Below are positions 5,966 through 7,835 of a stretch of DNA of 7,835 nt, piece after piece (the stretch's first letter is position 1; each line of letters opens with the position of its first letter). Where the stretch lies: assembly GCA_003486785.1 (NCBI GenBank), contig DNFZ01000231.1, positions 1 to 7,835 on the forward strand, read 5' to 3'. The position numbers and the translations under genes were made by a program. The stretch is from Clostridiales bacterium. Its GTDB lineage: Bacteria > Bacillota > Clostridia > Christensenellales > CAG-138. A model generated the notes under the pieces. It did no database searches. It was not told where the DNA came from and saw nothing but the letters and a program-made list of their open reading frames with translations.

Positions 5966-5978
5966 AAATATTTGCAAG
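5966..5978 (+). repeat. Direct repeat AAATATTTGCAAG, copy 2
   Basis: Exact match to the copy at 5819-5831. It ends six bases before the -35 box at 5985-5990, the position expected of an activator site. Confidence 0.5.
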
Positions 5979-5984
5979 AAATAC

Positions 5985-6013
5985 TAGACAAGGCTTCATA
6001 ATGACGCTACAAT
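5985..6013 (+). promoter_or_regulatory. Promoter of the GNAT-like/thiolase operon
   Basis: TAGACA (-35, five of six) and TACAAT (-10, five of six) are separated by exactly 17 bases. Transcription would start near 6020, giving a leader of about 65 bases before the ATG at 6086. This is the best-formed promoter in the window. Confidence 0.75.
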
Positions 6014-6085
6014 GGTGGTGTAATTGAGCGCATATCTTTATTTCAGAACCAATTCTTTTCAAACAAATGAAGGAGGCAATCACAC

Positions 6086-6757
6086 ATGGGTAAGTATGAT
6101 GTTCTCATTGACGAAATGGAAGCCAAGCTGCGGCCGCCGACAATCGGGCTCAAGCCCTACGAGGCAAAGGTGATCCCGCTCACTACCGGCGAGGACATGC
6201 TCGTTCGCACCGCCACGCGCGAGGAGACCGAGATGATTATCGACGGCATCAAGGTGCTGCTCGACCACCAGAAGGACTTTTACGACATCGTCGCTGCGCG
6301 CATCGTCGCGGAGCTTTTGGGTATGCTGCGCTATCGCGTGCAGGATGAGTATCTGCTCATCGGCGCGGTGGACGGCGAGATCGCGGGCATCGTCAACGGA
6401 CGCATGGTCAACGAAAAAGTCGGCATGAGCTACCACACCATGACACTCAAGCGCGGCGCACGCGTCGGCGCGCAGCTCTTCGCCGCCAAGATGGAATATC
6501 ACTTCGACTTTATGAATCAGGACGAGGTCTGGATCGTTGCGGAGAGCCCCAACGGCTTTAAGCGCTGGATGATCGAGTATGAGCTCGAGTCCCGCCCGCA
6601 GTGCCCGCACGAGCTCGGCGGCGTACCGACCTTTGTGCTCACCCGCGCGCTTTGGGAAAAGCACAAGGCAAACAAGAACGTCGGCATCCGCCCCGCGTTT
6701 GAGGACGTGATCGAAGCCAACAAAGTGGTGCACATGCCCGCCAAGATCAGCGTCTGA
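6086..6757 (+). CDS. Divergent GNAT-fold acyltransferase-like protein
   Basis: A 223-residue soluble protein. Residues about 88-170 follow the GNAT fold order: a beta strand pair around LLIGAVDGEIAGIV (90-103), a strand MSYHTMTL (114-121), the acyl-CoA pyrophosphate loop region RGARVGAQLF (123-132) leading into a long helix, then strand DEVWIVAESPNGFKRWMIEYEL (146-167) with the usual late Asn/Gly/Phe. The CoA loop is degenerate: where typical members have R-x-x-G-x-G, this one has R123-G-A-R-V-G128. The N-terminal 85 residues (charged, with IIDGIKVLLDHQKDF) and the C-terminal 50 are outside the core. AAGGAGG (6070-6076) is nine bases before the ATG. It is the first gene after a good promoter, followed in the same direction by a thiolase-like gene, so acyl-CoA handling is a reasonable guess. 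There is no zinc-ribbon Cys pair, so it is not the DUF35/OB-fold partner often found beside such thiolases. Substrate unknown. Confidence 0.65.
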   Translation: MGKYDVLIDEMEAKLRPPTIGLKPYEAKVIPLTTGEDMLVRTATREETEMIIDGIKVLLDHQKDFYDIVAARIVAELLGMLRYRVQDEYLLIGAVDGEIAGIVNGRMVNEKVGMSYHTMTLKRGARVGAQLFAAKMEYHFDFMNQDEVWIVAESPNGFKRWMIEYELESRPQCPHELGGVPTFVLTRALWEKHKANKNVGIRPAFEDVIEANKVVHMPAKISV

Positions 6758-6776
6758 CGCTTCGGCAGGTTGGCGC

Positions 6777-6798
6777 CGGGCGCGCTACATTGCGCCCG
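6777..6798 (+). other. Intercistronic GC-rich stem-loop
   Basis: CGGGCGC (6777-6783) pairs perfectly with GCGCCCG (6792-6798) around an eight-base loop, in the 71-base gap between the GNAT-like and thiolase-like genes. There is no T-run after it, so it is probably not a terminator. A role in message stability or in setting the expression ratio of the two genes is plausible. Confidence 0.55.
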
Positions 6799-6828
6799 CG
6801 CTGCGTGAGGGAAGAAAGGAAGAAGGCA

Positions 6829-7835
6829 ATGAGACAGGTAGGAATCGTTGGCGTCGGCCATACGAAGTTTGGCAAGACCGAAGGGTCGTTTCTGGATATG
6901 CTCTGTGAAGCGGCGCTGCTGTGCATGGACGACGCGGGCGCAAAGACCGGACGCAAAAACGTAATCGAGCAGGTGTTTGTCGCCTCTATGGGCGCGGGCA
7001 TGGTCAACCGCGTTTCGGGAGCCGCCAGCGCGGTGGTGGACGCGCTCAACATCCGCCCCGCGATGGCGGAGACCATCGAAAACGGCCCCGCCTCGGGAGC
7101 CTCCGCCGTAAAGCTCGGCGTGATGGCCATCGCCTCCGGCATGTGCGACTGCGTGCTGGTCATCGGCGGCGAAGCGATGCGCGAAGTGACGGGCTGGGAA
7201 GGCACCGACTTTGTCGCGACCATGCTGCACCCCACAGCGGAGTATAAATACGGACTCACGCTGCCGTCGTTTGCAGGCATGTTTACAAGGCTTTGCATGG
7301 ATCGCTTCGGCGTGGAGAGCAAAGACCTCTCCATCGTCTCGGTCAAAAACCACGACAACGCATGCCACAACCCCGTGGCGCACATCCAGCGCCCAGTGGT
7401 GCTTGAGCGCATCACAAATCCGGCTTACATCAACGCGACAAACCCCATCGTCGCCGATCCACTGCGGCAGTTTGATATGTGCCCCGTTTCCGACGGCGCG
7501 GCTGCCGTGCTGCTGGTGGCAAAGGACAAGCAGGACGAGCTGGGCTTTGCACACAAGCCGTTTGTCCGCGTGGCGGGCATCGCGTCGGCAACGGACACGC
7601 ATGTGGTTGCCAACCGCGAAAATCCCAGCGATCTGCTGGCCGTGCGCCTCAGCGCCGAGAAGGCCTACAAGATGGCGGGCATGGGGCCGGAAGACATCGA
7701 CGTTGCCGAGCTGCACGACGCGTTCCAGATCCTAGAGATCGAAGAAAGCGAAGAAGCGGGCCTCTTCCCGCGCGGGCAGGGGCATATCGCGGCGCGCAAC
7801 GGGGACACGAAGGTTGGCGGCAAACTGCCGATCAA
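6829..7835 (+). CDS. Thiolase-superfamily protein (SCP2-thiolase-like), 3' end beyond window
   Basis: 335 complete codons are visible; the gene continues past the right edge (a full family member is ~390 residues). It opens with VGIVGVGHTKFGK, typical of SCP2-type/archaeal acetoacetyl-CoA thiolases. Other landmarks are IGGEAMREV (114-122), CPVSDGAAAVLLV (218-230), ELHDAF with the active-site His H296, and GGKLPI (331 on), which normally leads to the NxSGG and CGHP motifs outside the window. The striking feature is ENGPASGAS at 84-92: thiolases have the nucleophilic Cys at the position of P87 (codon CCC, 7087-7089). A normal Claisen thiolase cycle is therefore doubtful; it may be a non-catalytic or repurposed thiolase fold, or use another mechanism. 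AAAGGA (6815-6820) is eight bases before the ATG. It probably shares the transcript of the GNAT-like gene upstream. Confidence 0.85.
   Translation, partial: MRQVGIVGVGHTKFGKTEGSFLDMLCEAALLCMDDAGAKTGRKNVIEQVFVASMGAGMVNRVSGAASAVVDALNIRPAMAETIENGPASGASAVKLGVMAIASGMCDCVLVIGGEAMREVTGWEGTDFVATMLHPTAEYKYGLTLPSFAGMFTRLCMDRFGVESKDLSIVSVKNHDNACHNPVAHIQRPVVLERITNPAYINATNPIVADPLRQFDMCPVSDGAAAVLLVAKDKQDELGFAHKPFVRVAGIASATDTHVVANRENPSDLLAVRLSAEKAYKMAGMGPEDIDVAELHDAFQILEIEESEEAGLFPRGQGHIAARNGDTKVGGKLPI

Larger units (their letters stand above)
5685..5984. other. AT-rich divergent intergenic region without a convincing gene
   Basis: These ~300 bases are markedly richer in A and T than the genes on either side and separate the divergent pfkA and GNAT-like promoters. 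Open frames exist on both strands (for example 5720-5956 plus and 5662-5991 minus), but they lack Shine-Dalgarno sites and merely reflect A-rich and T-rich strands. What can be supported is a 13-base direct repeat and a small CGTCT/AGACG hairpin at 5840-5853. It most likely serves as regulatory DNA. Confidence 0.55.

Noticed and set aside
6086..6757. The possibility that this gene is the DUF35 zinc-ribbon/OB-fold partner of the thiolase.
   Set aside because: No CxxC pairs are present and the strand/helix order matches GNAT proteins better.
6517..7716. A 399-codon minus-strand open frame opposite the thiolase-like gene.
   Set aside because: Its composition (many His, Arg, Ala) is typical of an antisense shadow and shows no domain; the plus strand carries the thiolase motifs.

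Overview
The window looks like part of the chromosome of a fairly GC-rich Firmicute, probably a member of the Clostridia. The evidence is strong AGGAGG-type ribosome binding sites, compact U-tract terminators, a classical ATP-type 6-phosphofructokinase, and genes rich in GCG/CGC/GGC codons next to one strikingly AT-rich intergenic island. This placement is an inference from style. No rRNA, tRNA, CRISPR array or insertion sequence is visible.

Layout from left to right. (1) 5-545, plus strand: a RelB/DinJ-type antitoxin and a YafQ-type RNase toxin whose reading frames overlap by 8 bases, ended by a hairpin at 569-600 that has a T-run in both directions. (2) 617-1660, minus strand: galM (aldose 1-epimerase), converging on that terminator, with its own promoter and leader at about 1661-1750. 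(3) 1883-3747, plus strand: a two-gene unit, an integral-membrane acyltransferase-3 protein followed two bases later by a small protein with a C39/papain-like Cys...His pattern. The acyltransferase has no Shine-Dalgarno sequence but has an extended -10 box six bases before its ATG, suggesting a leaderless message. (4) 3755-5540, minus strand: pfkA, a terminator, then an alpha/beta hydrolase. The pfkA promoter lies at 5656-5684, and its leader contains a GC hairpin followed by eight U residues, which could be an attenuator. (5) 5685-5984: an AT-rich gap with no convincing gene but a 13-base direct repeat. (6) 5985-7835, plus strand: a good promoter, a GNAT-like protein, an intercistronic hairpin, and a thiolase-superfamily gene that runs off the right edge.

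Most of the window is housekeeping carbohydrate metabolism (galM and pfkA feed and commit sugars to glycolysis) interspersed with accessory units. The most unusual part is the right-hand operon. The thiolase-like protein has proline (residue 87) where thiolases carry the catalytic nucleophilic cysteine, and it is paired with a divergent GNAT-fold protein rather than, within the visible part, a Zn-ribbon/OB-fold (DUF35) partner. The second item to examine is the acyltransferase plus C39-like pair. Neither can be called a new system from sequence reading alone.
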